This document shows positions 1-9,721 of a stretch of DNA of 64,000 bases, piece by piece. The stretch's first letter is position 1. The number at the start of each line of letters is the position of its first letter. Made by a program: the position numbers and the translations under genes. The notes below the pieces were generated by a model. That model worked only from the letters and a program-made list of their open reading frames with translations. It was not told the DNA's origin and searched no databases. Source of the DNA: Ustilaginoidea virens (lineage: Eukaryota > Ascomycota > Sordariomycetes > Hypocreales > Clavicipitaceae); assembly GCF_000687475.1 (NCBI RefSeq), contig NC_057322.1, positions 496,001-560,000 of the forward strand. Reading direction: 5' to 3'.

Positions 1-1368
1 GTGCAACCTGCGGTTGGCGGCTCCGACTGGAATCATGAGAATGTGCAAGCCAGGCAACCTCTTGCCGCCGGATACACCAACACCGCACCAACACCGGCTG
101 CCGCGATCATCTCGGCCTGCTGGATGCCGGCAGCCCGTGCGGGGAGCATGGCCTCGAGGAGCGGCCACCAACATGAACGCCTGGGAGGCATTGATGCCCG
201 CGTCTGTGCTGTTCGATCGACCACCACAGACGCGGGGCTTGGTTCGGCCGCCTGGCTTTTTATAGACACGACTCGCGACGTCAAAAGAACGGCCTGCCCT
301 TGGCCCATCATCATCCCATCTATTTACACCGTCCCAAGCCAATGGCCCAGTTTCCACGCACCCCGCAGCGCCCTCCCGGCGTTGGCCGAGGCTCATCCCC
401 CTCTCCCATCGCCCGTTCCATGAGTACATAGTGCAATGGCGCGAATCCAAGACGCTTCTGAAATAACCAAAACGGGGGATCTGCCCCAAGCACTCGCTAA
501 ATAGTCGCCAGGCCGGCCCTGCCTGCTTCCCTTCCAAACAGGACACGCCTCGTCCAGACACGAGACAAGACAAGACACAGCCCTTGACTCCCCGGCCATT
601 CCGACCAACCCGCAGTCGTCATGCTCGCGTTGAGACTCGTCGCTCTCGGCGCCGCGGCCCCCGGGCCCCCGGGACCTGCTGCAACGCCTCGTGCAGCCTC
701 TGCGTCTCGGGTTCTCAGTCCGATATGCGATGAGACAAAAAAAAATCCCCCATGTGATTCGCGGCGGACGGCCAAGGCCGAGCAGCTTTCCCGACCTCAG
801 GCCGCCGAGGGCGCGGCCAGACCACGAGTGCGGGGAGGTATTCAATGCTAGGCCGAGACGCAGGGCGAAGAGGACGCGGGCGCAGGAGGTGTTTCCGACG
901 GCGGACAAGCGTAAGGCGGAGTTTCCGGGAAGAGGCGTCTATTCCCGGGTCGTGCGGAGTGGTGCGTGCTGTTCTATATATGTATACATGCGCGGCGGCG
1001 GCGGCGCCACTGCTTTGTGAATGTAGACTAGGTGTTTCGTCGCTCGGCCGGCCGGGGAGGGGGGGCTTGCAACACGGGCCTTTGGAATGATGCTAAATAT
1101 AGGGGCAATGCCAGACGTCAAAAGACAATGCCCGAGCAGAGAAGCGTGGCGAGTAAATGCGCCATGCCGGGCAAAACGGCGAAATACAAGTACGAGGCCC
1201 CTCCAGGCCGTCCGTCCGTCCGTCCGTCCGTCCGTCCGTCGTGTTTCCAGCTTCTGCCCCGGATCGTTGGTCCCCTCCCGCCCAGCGACGCTTGTCCGCA
1301 ACCGCACCCTCGCTCCTTTGCATCAACACCATCTTACTTATCTATCAGCTTCAAGTCCCGCCCTGCCA
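1..1368. other. Intergenic / window edge, no supportable gene
   Basis: No reading frame here looks like a conserved protein. On the minus strand a TATAAAAAG-like box lies at about 257-264, and open frames run from there toward position 1. The 5' end of a minus-strand gene leaving the window is therefore possible but cannot be shown. A (CCGT)n run sits at about 1208-1240, just upstream of the small secreted gene that starts at 1369. Confidence 0.4.
1208..1240. repeat. (CCGT)n tetranucleotide microsatellite
   Basis: About eight perfect CCGT units lie roughly 130 bp upstream of the small secreted cysteine-rich gene, inside its likely promoter or 5' leader. Confidence 0.9.
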
Positions 1369-1676
1369 ATGAAGCTGCACGCCCTCGCCCTCGCCGCCTT
1401 CCTCCTGGCCGCCGCGGCCCCCGTCAGCGCCGGCAGATGCTGCACTCACACCTGCAGCGCCTGCGCCCCGTACACCTGGGACTTCTGCCAGGTAGGATCG
1501 CCCGCGCACGGCACGGGGGATAAAAGCTGACTCTGCGCGCCAAAAAGGAACACCTCGACTGCGGCATCGGCGAACCGTTTGTCAGGTGCTGCAGCACAAC
1601 GCATCGCAAGAAGAGGTTCAGGAAGAAGAGCAGGCTGAGCGTCGAGGGGGTGGACGCCGGCGGTCTGGGGACGTAG
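1369..1676 (+). CDS. Small secreted cysteine-rich protein (83 aa, 8 Cys), effector-like
   Basis: Two exons, 1369-1491 and 1548-1676. The 56-bp intron has a GTAGGA donor, a GCTGAC branch site and an AAAAAG acceptor. Joining restores frame and gives 83 aa. Residues 1-22 form a clear signal peptide (MKLHALALAAFLLAAAAPVSA). The mature part holds eight cysteines in the order CC..C..C..C..C..CC, followed by a basic stretch rich in K and R (HRKKRFRKKSR) and a Gly-rich tail. Small size, even cysteine number and secretion are typical of fungal effectors or antimicrobial peptides. No named family is recognised. The paired end dicysteines suggest a disulfide-knotted core. The basic tail could be a processing site or could bind acidic surfaces; this is inference. 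The reading frame without splicing stops almost at once after the donor, which supports the intron. Confidence 0.7.
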
Positions 1677-1687
1677 GCCGGGGTTCT

Positions 1688-1734
1688 CGGCGCTGGACGG
1701 TCGGCGCTGGACGGTCGGCGCTGGACGGTCGGCG
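1688..1734. repeat. 14-bp tandem repeat, about three copies
   Basis: CGGCGCTGGACGGT is repeated about 3.3 times without visible mismatch, directly after the stop codon of the small secreted gene. Confidence 0.85.
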
Positions 1735-2549
1735 CCTTTGTGTGCTTTTGTTGGAAGAAAAGTTTCCTTGCTTCCCTGCCCAGATGCCCGCGCCATTCCT
1801 TTATCGCGGCAACTCGGCGCGCTACACGTATTCTTACTTTACCGAGGCACCACATGTCGCCACGTAATATGCAGTCCTTACGTCCCGCGGCATACATCGC
1901 CACGTACAATAGACAGTCATTACTTTCAGAGAATATACCACATGGCCACATGGCCGCTGAATGATAGCACACATGGACACGGACGCTGCTGATACTAGCG
2001 TATAGCGGCGTATACTAATAGGTATTACGGGGTGCCTAGCCGCGGCAGATTTTGCGGCAGCAATAGCAGATTTGCCTTGTAGCTTATACACAGTTATTAC
2101 AGCAGGGCAATGCAATTGCCCACATCTAGCACAAAAGGCAGCAGTAAGTCCGCAGCGATATCGGGCGTGGCAGGCAACCAACAGTGCCGAAAATAACATG
2201 CCCGGTAGAAATAGATGCCCGGATAAAGGCGAGGAAAGAAGGCCATGTATAAATACAGGAGCCAGCCATATATCCGCAAGCATAGCCGCTATCCACGAGT
2301 CATTTGCAAAGACGACTGCCGCCACAAGACCAGATAGTCTTACGTAGCGAGCCCGATCACAAATGTAGCGTGGCATATATACCGCATAGAAGAATAGGAG
2401 GATTGGATACTGCAGAGAAGTAATCTATTCGGATTGGCTAAATACCGCAGCTGGTAGACGGAAAATCAAGCATAATTACCCCCCCTCATTCCAAGTCAGC
2501 GATTCCTTCTATTTGGTATGTTTTTCCTAATTGTAAGGAGCTATTGATT

Positions 2550-2690
2550 CCCCGCCCGATACATCTATCGCGGGTTGCGGCAGCTGACATGGTAGCCATT
2601 TGCAGCAGACCATTAGCAGGCCATTTCTATGCAGCTGCTCCGTACGGCTACTTCTATTATCGCGGCTGCTTCTGTCGCTGCTCTGCACAC
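2550..2690 (+). repeat. Dispersed repeat remnant, copy A (AT-shifted)
   Basis: This stretch can be aligned by eye with 12898-13040: shared blocks such as ATCGCG, GCGGCAGC, TTTGCRGCAGACC, AGGCC and CGCGGCTGC occur in the same order and orientation. Where the copies differ, copy A often has A or T where copy B has G or C (for example GCAGCAGACC against GCGGCAGACC). That is what repeat-induced point mutation would produce. Confidence 0.45.
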
Positions 2691-3216
2691 AGGAACATTT
2701 GACCGCTTGGCGGCTCTGCACGTCTTGTCCGCCTTTGCCGCTTGTTCTTAATTCGGGCCCGTGGGAAGGGGGTGATGGGTTGCAGCTCGGCAGCGGGTTG
2801 GCATCGCTGCGGCGAACCGCGGCCGGTAGGCAACGGAGGCGGAAAACCTACGGAAGCAAGGGCTGTCGCTTCACGGGGTCAGGGGACTTTCATGACTGGG
2901 GGGCAACGTGTTGCATGCACGTTGGTAACATGTCGCACAGCGTGACGCAGCAATGGACTTGCTGGGCCATGTCGAGTCTCTGGCCCTTGCTTGGGAAAAC
3001 GTGTCTTGATATTTCTACAATCTGTGCAAAATCTCCTGATAGAATAGAATGACCAAGCAGGGCCCGTCAACACAGCTGGCCGCACACTTCTCTTAGCCAG
3101 CGCCAGGCAAATCATCCCCCGGGATATTTCCCGCCGGCTAAAGCACAGAGCCGAGGAAAACTGCCGCGGCTGGGATTCCCTTCTCCCAGGGGAGGCAAAG
3201 AGCCAAGCCCGCTGCT

Positions 3217-3847
3217 TCAGTTGCAGTGCAGAGCGCCCTTGTAGAAGGAGAGGTAGTCCTCTACGTAGGTCGAGGTTGTTAGCAATCGCCGAGTCAACAG
3301 GAGGGGAAGAAGGGGGGGGGGTTTATCACGAACTGAGATCGATCGAGGTTCTCTTGTACACCGACTTCCCGTTCTCCGTTCGAATTCTTGCGCATTTGGC
3401 GTTCAGCACCGTGCCATCGAGGTTGACCCATTTCTTGGGGCAGGACGCCGAGAATCGCCCACTACACGCGGCGTCATGTCAGCGATGCACGGAGGAATGG
3501 CAAGAGGCAAGGACTCACTTGAGGTCATGCACCAGCGTTCCATCGACGTTGTTGACGCAGCGGTCGAGACTGAGCTCCTTGACCTCGCCATCACAGGTGC
3601 TCTTGGCGACTCCGGCGAGCGTGGTGTCCAGCGTCAGTCCCTTGCAGTGCTCGGCAAAGCTGTTGTCCCTGGGGAACCCCTTGATTTTCTTCGGCTCCTC
3701 GGGCTGCTTTTCCGCGAGGCTCAGGCCTTCCAGACTGGACTCGGAAGGGATGATGGCCGCGTCCTCTGCATCAGGGATAGGGCTGCCCGGCGCGGGAGCC
3801 GCGAGGGCCAGAGCGGCGAAAGCCGTGGCGACGAGCACAAACTTCAT
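3217..3847 (-). CDS. Secreted cyanovirin-N homologue (CVNH domain), 166 aa
   Basis: Three exons on the minus strand: 3519-3847, 3334-3461 and 3217-3260. The introns are 57 bp (GTGAGT donor, GCTGAC branch) and 73 bp (GTTCGT donor, GCTAAC branch). The joined product begins with a signal peptide (MKFVLVATAFAALALAAPAPG), followed by an acidic and lysine-rich linker. From about residue 60 it shows the two-fold repeated CVNH pattern: F-x(2)-x-C, L..L.A..C, then (S/L)-x-L-D-x-C-V-N-N-V-D-G-x-L, then F-S-A-S-C, L-N-A-K-C and SIDLKDYLSF, ending in C-N. The third exon is needed to complete the second half-repeat (KDYLSFYKGALHC), which strongly supports this model. CVNH proteins are small carbohydrate-binding lectins, many binding mannose-rich glycans; the ligand here is unknown. 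A TATA box (TATAAA, 3978-3983 minus) lies about 130 bp upstream. The leader carries GGGCT-type repeats. Confidence 0.82.
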
Positions 3848-3977
3848 GACGGCGGTTGAATCGGGGAGCAGAGGCTGGGCTGGGCTGGGCTGAGCTGAGC
3901 TGGGTTTTGCGCGAGGGGTGAATGGCGGTGCTGGTGCGGTCCGACCCGGGCAAGGAAGCTGGGCGTGCTCTGCTGGC

Positions 3978-3983
3978 TTTATA
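3978..3983 (-). promoter_or_regulatory. TATA box for the CVNH gene
   Basis: GGATATAAAGCC is read on the minus strand about 130 bp upstream of the CVNH start codon, a normal distance for a fungal TATA element plus a short 5' leader. Confidence 0.5.
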
Positions 3984-5088
3984 TCCAGTCGAGCCCTCGA
4001 GGGGTGTGCGAGATTTGCCTCGCTTCGACTTGGCTGATGGCTCCCCATGCATGACCCGCATCCTCCAACCCCCTTGTCCACGCTTCTGCCGTGCGCCGGA
4101 CCCTCCGGGGGGGGAAATTATGAAACCTAAAGATGGGCCACGTCGTAACTGTATTCATGCACCGCGCGGGTTAGTGGTTCCGGCAAATCTAGAAACGAGA
4201 CATGGGGCAGGGCGTTGCAATCCGTGCCTGCCGTCGCGGTCCCGACCCATCCGCAAGGTTCCGCGTCTTTGCAGCCCCGCGTGCAAAGGGCATCTGGAAG
4301 GAAAGCAGCAGCGAGGGACTCGGCCCGGCAGATGCGAAGCCTGCCGGGACCTTGGCTTTGCCGCCACCTCGGCGGGCGGGAGAAGCCGGCGCCGTCTGCC
4401 CGTCGGCGGGACGTGATTGGCCTGGCGGCCCGCCCCCCCCTCCCCCCCAATGTCGGGAACGCCGGTCGAGGTCCTGCCGGGGCCCCTGGTGCTGCGGGGA
4501 TTCCCCTGGCCAGCCGAGGCGGGCCTGGATGGAGACGCAGGTCCGTTTCATCTCTTTGTCAGTGTCGGGCCTCGGTCTCCATGCTCGTCTCAAGCCAGGT
4601 CCTGCCAGGAGTGAAGTCGTGGCCTCGTCCCACGACCAAGCAGAACGTGCTGCGTAAACACCAGGTACCATCGGGGTATGGCGGTCCCTGACGGGCTCCC
4701 CCCTTATTAATTCGCGCTTTTCCAGGGCCTCGGGACCTCCGGCGAACCCAAGTGCCGCAAAGTCATTCCTCCTGCGGCAAGCAAGCTGGCAGCACAAACA
4801 TATGCCCAGGCCCGCCCAGACAACTCCATCACGTCATTGTGCGCTTGTACGGAGCCCATGAGCAACGCGAGCAATGCTACGCTGGGACATGCAAGCCGCG
4901 CTGCGCGTCATGAAACCATCCCAATGTTGGCAAATGCAACGCAAACAACACCCTACCCTGTAGACAGAGCCGGGCTTTGCCACGGGGGGTTTCCGCGCAA
5001 GCCCCCTTGGGCATTTGCTTTTGGCGGAGCAGCAAGACCTCGGTTCAGCTGCCGAGTGCAGACTTGTGCCCTTTGTTATCGCGGGTCA

Positions 5089-5152
5089 ACATGACAACAT
5101 GTCAACATGTCAGCATGTCAGCGTGCCAGCATGTCAGCGTGCCAGCATGTGC
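5089..5152. repeat. CATGTCAG-type tandem repeat
   Basis: Imperfect repeats of CATGTCA(A/G) grade into two copies of a 16-bp unit CATGTCAGCGTGCCAG. Confidence 0.85.
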
Positions 5153-5504
5153 AAATATGCCCCGGAGTCTGTCGGTCTGCAAGGCGCTGCGAGTGGCCAA
5201 TCGTTGTACACGGCATTCCTACGCTACAGGGGCTCGTGGAGAGACAGTGGCGGCTGCTCATGCACGGCGAGGATGTTGAGTCGGCTGCTCAACCGCGGGC
5301 AAGTAATGCTACTTCCGCCGCGATGACGCATACTGCCAGCCGCAAGCCGCCACGCCACGCCATGGCGCACACATCAGGGCGCCGGCGGATTACCACCTGT
5401 TTGTTGTTCCCTCACATCCCGAAGCCATCAAATCCGTCCCGACATCCGTCATCGTCATCATCCTCGTCCTCCTCCTCATCACCATCACCATCCTCGCCCC
5501 CGCC

Positions 5505-6365
5505 ATGGCATCCTCCCCCCCGCCCGACTACGAGCTCATCTACTGGCCCGGCATCCCCGGCCGCGGCGAGTTCATCCGCCTGCTCTTCGAAGACGCCGGC
5601 GTGCCGTACCTCGACACCGCCAAGTCCGCCGACGACGACGACGCCGCCACCCGAGCCCTCCTCCAGCTCGTCGCCCCCAGCAACACCGGCGACGCCACCA
5701 ACGGCCCCGTCTTCGCCTGCCCGGCCCTCAAGCACGGCCGCCTGACCCTCGCCCAGACGCCCAACATCCTGCTCTACCTCGCGCCCCGGCTCGGCCTCGC
5801 CCCGCCCGACGACGGCCTCGCCATCTACCACCTCAACCAGATCGCCCTCACCCTCCTGGACGCCTTCGCCAACGAGGTCCACGACACCCACCACCCCGTC
5901 TCCGTGTCCGCCCACTACCGCGACCAGAAGCCCGAGGCGGAGAGGCGCGCCCGCTCCTACACCCGGGAGCGCCTGCCCAAGTTTCTCGCCTACGTGCAGC
6001 GCCTTCTCGACGGGGACGCCAGCGGCCAGGGGCCGTGGCTGCACGGCGGGCGGTGCACCTACGTCGACCTGGTCTTGTTCCAGGTTCGTGCCACTCCACT
6101 CCCCGCGCGAGCGAGCGGGCTGGGCTGGGCTGGGCTGGGCTGGGCTGGCGTTGCTGACGGCGTCATCGTGTAGGGTCTCGACGGAACCATGTTTGCTTTC
6201 CCAAAGACGGTCGCGAAGCTGCGCGAGTCGGGCAAGTACGACGGGGTCTTTCAGCTGTACGAAGCTGTCAAGCAGAGGCCCAACATCAAGGCGTACCTGG
6301 CTAGCGAGAGGCGCGTCCCTTACGCGGATGGCATCTGGAGGCATTACCCGGAGCTGGACGAGTAG
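5505..6365 (+). CDS. Glutathione S-transferase-like protein, 256 aa
   Basis: Two exons, 5505-6083 and 6174-6365. The 90-bp intron has a GTTCGT donor, GCTGAC branch and GTGTAG acceptor, and contains a GGGCT tandem repeat. Exon 1 holds the thioredoxin-fold half: YELIYWPGIPGRGEFIRLLF with likely catalytic Tyr13, then the conserved VFACPALKHG (cis-Pro loop) and L.QTPNILLYLA. The all-helical C-terminal half follows, with YVDLVLFQ at the splice junction continuing into exon 2 as GLDGTMFAFPKTVAKL and ending HYPELDE. Length and order fit a soluble fungal GST of the sigma/alpha-like type that conjugates glutathione to electrophiles, for example in detoxification or stress. The substrate cannot be told. 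An acidic Asp run (residues 43-47) after the first beta-alpha unit is unusual. Confidence 0.85.
6117..6148. repeat. GGGCT tandem repeat inside the GST intron
   Basis: About six GGGCT units lie between donor and branch site. The same motif (GGGCTGGGCT.., grading to GAGCT) occurs at about 3876-3903 in the leader of the CVNH gene. Confidence 0.85.
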
Positions 6366-7145
6366 AGGCAGCATGTTTGCGTCGGGCAACAAAAACCCAG
6401 CGGGTTTCACCTCGCGCCACCAGTTCCGCCCAGAGCTGCAGCCAGGGCAGCAGTACAAGAGGAAGGGGGGGGGGGGGGGTTTGTTTCCCAGCCTCGGTTT
6501 GTTTCCGTCGTGTTAACCTGTTAATCGAGTGGCGGGCGTTTGCATCAGACTTGCTCGTCTGTGGGGTTATGCTGCACTCTATAGACACCGCGGCCCGTGT
6601 AATCGCGTTGCTGTGCGCGCCACCATCGGGCGTCCTTTACATCCTTGCGAGAGCAAGGACATTGAATTGAGCGCAATGGCAAAGAGACTCTCGGCCAGAG
6701 GCAGCCACAATATTCCCAAGTACGGGAAAACTGACACATGAGGGATGGGTTTTTTTTTTCTCGAAACCAAGAATGACTCGAGGCTACGTATTTCCGAGGT
6801 CTGTCTGCTGTTCGCTCGGGACGGGGTCTTGAATCTTGATCATGGATCAGTAGCTGCTGTGGGATCATCATGTTTCTCTCAGCAGAATCTTGACGAGGCC
6901 CGGCAGCCGCCGTGTCGAGAAGCTACTGCCACAAGAATCGTAGTGGGCGTTGCTATTCGGAGCGGTGTCTCGTGCTCATGGTACATTGCAGGGAGCAAAC
7001 TCGTTCTCGACTGGCATCTCATACAAAAGGGGTTCCCACCCAGCAATCGGGTTTATACCAGGAAGGGGTGCGACGCAAGCTCGTAGCCATCCAGAGCACC
7101 CTGATCCTTGTAATCATTTTACTACCCTCGCACGGCCCGACCTCT
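6366..7145. other. Intergenic (convergent 3' ends)
   Basis: This lies between the 3' ends of the GST gene (plus) and the 160-aa hypothetical (minus). It contains a G13 run (about 6466-6478) and no protein-like frame. It would hold both transcription terminators, which are not individually recognisable. Confidence 0.5.
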
Positions 7146-7716
7146 CTACACGACGTCTCGAAGCAAATACCTCAGCAGCGGCCTCTCCTTGGCCTCGTCC
7201 TTGGGAAAGAACTTTTCCGTGTCCCCGGTGTACCGCCGCAACCGCGCCTCCGTCTTGAATGCACGGACGGGCCGCCCCGTCCGCTGCGAATCGATAAAGT
7301 CGATGATGTTTACGTGCACCCGCCGGACGGCCTAAGCGGCCCGGAAATCCCCCAATCGTTCGCGTCAGCAAAGGGCCAGCAGCTTCGCGACAGGGGCGAC
7401 GGCGAATCAAAGCCGGTACCTTTTTGCAGGCGGTGATGGTCTCCGGCACGGGGGAGAGGCTCAGCTTGCCGCAGAGTGTCTGCAACGTCTCGAGCTTGTC
7501 CTCCTCGCGTGTGCCGTAGGCGAGGTCGAACTGGGCGACCAGGGCTGCTATGAGACGCCTTCGCGCGGCCCTGACTTCTACGCCGTAGATTGACCATGTA
7601 GGAGACGTCACCATGCGTTCAAACTCGAGCCATGCCTCGGCCGCCGGGTCGTAATCGAACTGGGAGAAGCGGGCGAAGAAGGCGTCCGTCGGGCTCGGTT
7701 TTTTCCTCTTGGCCAT
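7146..7716 (-). CDS. Conserved fungal hypothetical protein, 160 aa
   Basis: Two minus-strand exons, 7420-7716 and 7146-7331, with an 88-bp intron (GTACCG donor, GCTGAC branch, CTTAG acceptor). The join reads ITACKK then AVRRVHVNIIDFIDSQRTG and stays open to a TAG. The N-terminal half has FFARFSQFDYDPAAEAWLEF, then W..YG.E.R.ARR..AALVAQFDLAYGT, then LETLQTLCGKL. The C-terminal half ends in YTGDTEKFFPKDEAKERPLLRYLLRD. I recall this overall pattern (F..F.YDP, ALV..F...YGT, LC..L, VHVNI.D, FP...AK...LL+.LLR) from a widespread small fungal family of unknown function. No signal peptide or membrane segment is seen. Function is not assigned. Confidence 0.75.
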
Positions 7717-8581
7717 GTTGAGAAGGACTCACAGACGGCTCGACAACAGGTGACTCGACAACAGACAACTTCGACGGAACCGAAGACGGTATGCGGAAAA
7801 GAAAAATCAACGCAGCAGTTGATCAGAGGGCAAATGGGGCAGGGTGTCGACGTCGTCTACAAGCATGCTGCGGAACAGCGGCAGGGCACGGCAGGGCACT
7901 GGTTTTCATGGCGCTGCGCTGCGATTGATTCACTTGCTCCACGACGGGGAGCGTCGGAACCGCATCCGGCTGCTGTGAATAAAGGATCCCAGGTTAGGCC
8001 CGTGGCAAACGGGCGCGCAGGAGGGACGTTAAGTCTGGGTTTCAGCTGAGCACAAGGTCGAATGCCGCGCATGTCTTGTGCGTCCCAGCCGAGGCCGCGG
8101 AAATCATTGCCAGGGAAAACGCGCACGGAAACAGCACGACAACCTGCACCCACGAAACGGAATGAATTTGGCAACATCAAAGCAACAGCTGCCCCATTTC
8201 AGCAGGTTCGTCGCATTGGCGCCACGCTCAACCCACCGAGTAAGTTATTTCATCCCTCCGTCCGCAGTGATTCCCAGCGGGAACCCAAAAAAAAATGGTA
8301 CCTCACATCGACAATCAACAGCTTGGCCCCCTTTCATCCCGACTGCTCCTGCTCGCCCTCGCCCTCGCCCTGGCTTTTTGTTTTTTTCTGCCGCTTTGTC
8401 CTGGAGAAAGAATGCCGTGAAAGTGGCCATCGTGGACAAGCGATTGGCCCCGCGTGCGTTCTCTTCTTCTGCTGCTTTTGCTTTGCTTGGCGTGAACTGG
8501 TAGGGGAGGGGGAGGGGAAACGAAAAGGAAAGTTGAAAAACAAAAAAAAAAAATAGGGGCACGAAAAATGCGCGCGCTGCT
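7717..8581. other. Intergenic, no gene seen
   Basis: Promoter side of the 160-aa hypothetical and 3' side of the cold-shock gene. Nothing protein-like was found. A run of A lies near 8543-8553. Confidence 0.5.
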
Positions 8582-8803
8582 CTAGGCCGCCAGCCGCACT
8601 TTGTCGGCCTGCATGCCCTTTTGTCCCTGGACGGCGACAAACGTCACGGCCTGCCCATCCTTGAGGGCCTTGAAGCCCTCCATCTCGATGCCGCGGAAGT
8701 GCACAAAGAGGTCGGAGCCGCCGTCGTCGGGGGTGATGAAGCCGAAGCCCTTTTCGTCGTTGAACCACTTGACGGTTCCGGTCTGTCGCCCGGCGTCGGC
8801 CAT
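8582..8803 (-). CDS. Cold-shock-domain protein (CspA-like), 73 aa
   Basis: Single-exon ORF whose whole length is one cold-shock domain: [20 protein letters not shown] (RNP1 = KGFGFI), LFVHF (RNP2) and the C-terminal [19 protein letters not shown]. It has the size and architecture of bacterial CspA-type RNA/ssDNA chaperones rather than of eukaryotic Y-box proteins. As I recall, a similar stand-alone protein (CRP1) has been linked to cold tolerance in Metarhizium, so a role as a cytoplasmic RNA chaperone under cold stress is likely by family. The 5' leader probably contains an intron: a GTACGA donor after CAAAAAG near 8886, and an acceptor GCAG preceded by GCTAATA, just before CTGAAAATG. Confidence 0.9.
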   Translation of the reverse strand: MADAGRQTGTVKWFNDEKGFGFITPDDGGSDLFVHFRGIEMEGFKALKDGQAVTFVAVQGQKGMQADKVRLAA

Positions 8804-9721
8804 TTTCAGCTGCGGCCATTATTAGCATGCGCAGCCTGTGGAAGCTGGGGGTGGGGGAAGGTTCAGGCATGCCAATCTCGTACCTTTTTGTGAGGGAGGC
8901 GGTGGGAAAAGTAGCGAGTTTGAGAGGGCGGGTGGAAGAGACTGGGGGCGATGCTTGTCTCTCGGTTGCTCTGGCTTGCTTGTGCAGAGAGGCTTGTCGA
9001 GGTGAGGGGAAACGGGCAATTTGCCGGCGATGTGCTATTTTATGCGTCGGGTGGGTTTTCGTTTCGGTTTTTTTTTGTGTTTGGGTCAAATTTTCAAACG
9101 GGTGCGCAAGAGGAGGTGGGGGAGGGCGCTTGGCGGGGCGGGGCGTGTGGACGTCGTGATGGTCAGGTGTGGCAGGTGTGGCAGGTGTGGCAGGTGCGGG
9201 GTCGCCGTCGGCTCGGTTGCTTGCGCACAGGTGGGATGGGGTTTGCCGCGCAAAATGGGAAAAAAATAGGAAACAATGAATAAAAAGGAAAGTGAAAAGA
9301 AAGCAAAGAAGAAGAAGAAAAGCAGAGAAGCAGAGAAGCAAAGAAACAAGAAAGAGAAGGAGATCCCTGAGGGAGTACAAGATAGTCTTTGCCTCGGGCT
9401 CAAAAGGCCCTGTCTGGGCAGCAGCACCACATGGTTGGTCATGTGACTGACTCTGGTTCCTTTGTTGCTCCTTCCCCGGCTTGTCCTCTCCATCATCATG
9501 TCACGCTTAATTTACCCTTCCGTCCCCATCAAGTTCAGTTCAGTTCAAGGGCAATCCATTACGGTAGAATCGCTGCGAGCGAGCATCCCCGAGACGCACA
9601 GTTCAACTCGACGCAGAAGCATAAACGCGCCCTCGGCAAAAGCAGGGCCACCCTGCCATCAGTCATCGCACCTGCACTCCATCTATGTACGTTGGGAGCA
9701 AAATCTCCGACGCCCACGCCC
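8804..9721. other. Intergenic (5' leader of CSD gene; 3' side of glycosidase gene)
   Basis: It contains the probable leader intron of the cold-shock gene, a nonamer tandem repeat (9165-9199) and a purine-rich AAG/GAGAAGCA stretch at about 9285-9365. No coding frame is supported. Confidence 0.45.
9165..9199. repeat. GTGTGGCAG nonamer tandem repeat
   Basis: About four copies of a 9-bp unit (GGTGTGGCA) lie upstream of the cold-shock gene. Confidence 0.85.

Larger units (their letters stand above)
1677..3216. other. Gene-free stretch with decayed repeat DNA
   Basis: No convincing gene. A 14-bp tandem repeat (about 1688-1734, unit like CTGGACGGTCGGCG) follows the secreted gene. From about 1860 to 2560 the base composition turns noticeably AT- and TpA-richer than the surroundings. 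Around 2550-2690 the DNA resembles 12890-13050 (see repeat entries). This looks like mutated transposon or RIP-affected sequence. Confidence 0.5.
3848..5504. other. Intergenic, no gene seen
   Basis: This holds the promoter of the CVNH gene (minus) and of the GST gene (plus). Several overlapping open frames exist around 4190-4800 in both strands, but none has a protein-like composition; they reflect high GC. A tandem repeat lies at about 5089-5152. A pyrimidine-rich leader (CATC/CCTC-rich, about 5430-5500) precedes the GST start. Confidence 0.5.

Noticed and set aside
1..265. 5' end of a minus-strand gene leaving the window
   Set aside because: A TATA-like box is present, but no frame shows a convincing N-terminus; cannot be supported without upstream sequence.
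5412..6458. 348-codon minus-strand frame opposite the GST gene
   Set aside because: Antisense shadow with Val/Glu/Gly low complexity; the plus strand has a spliced GST.
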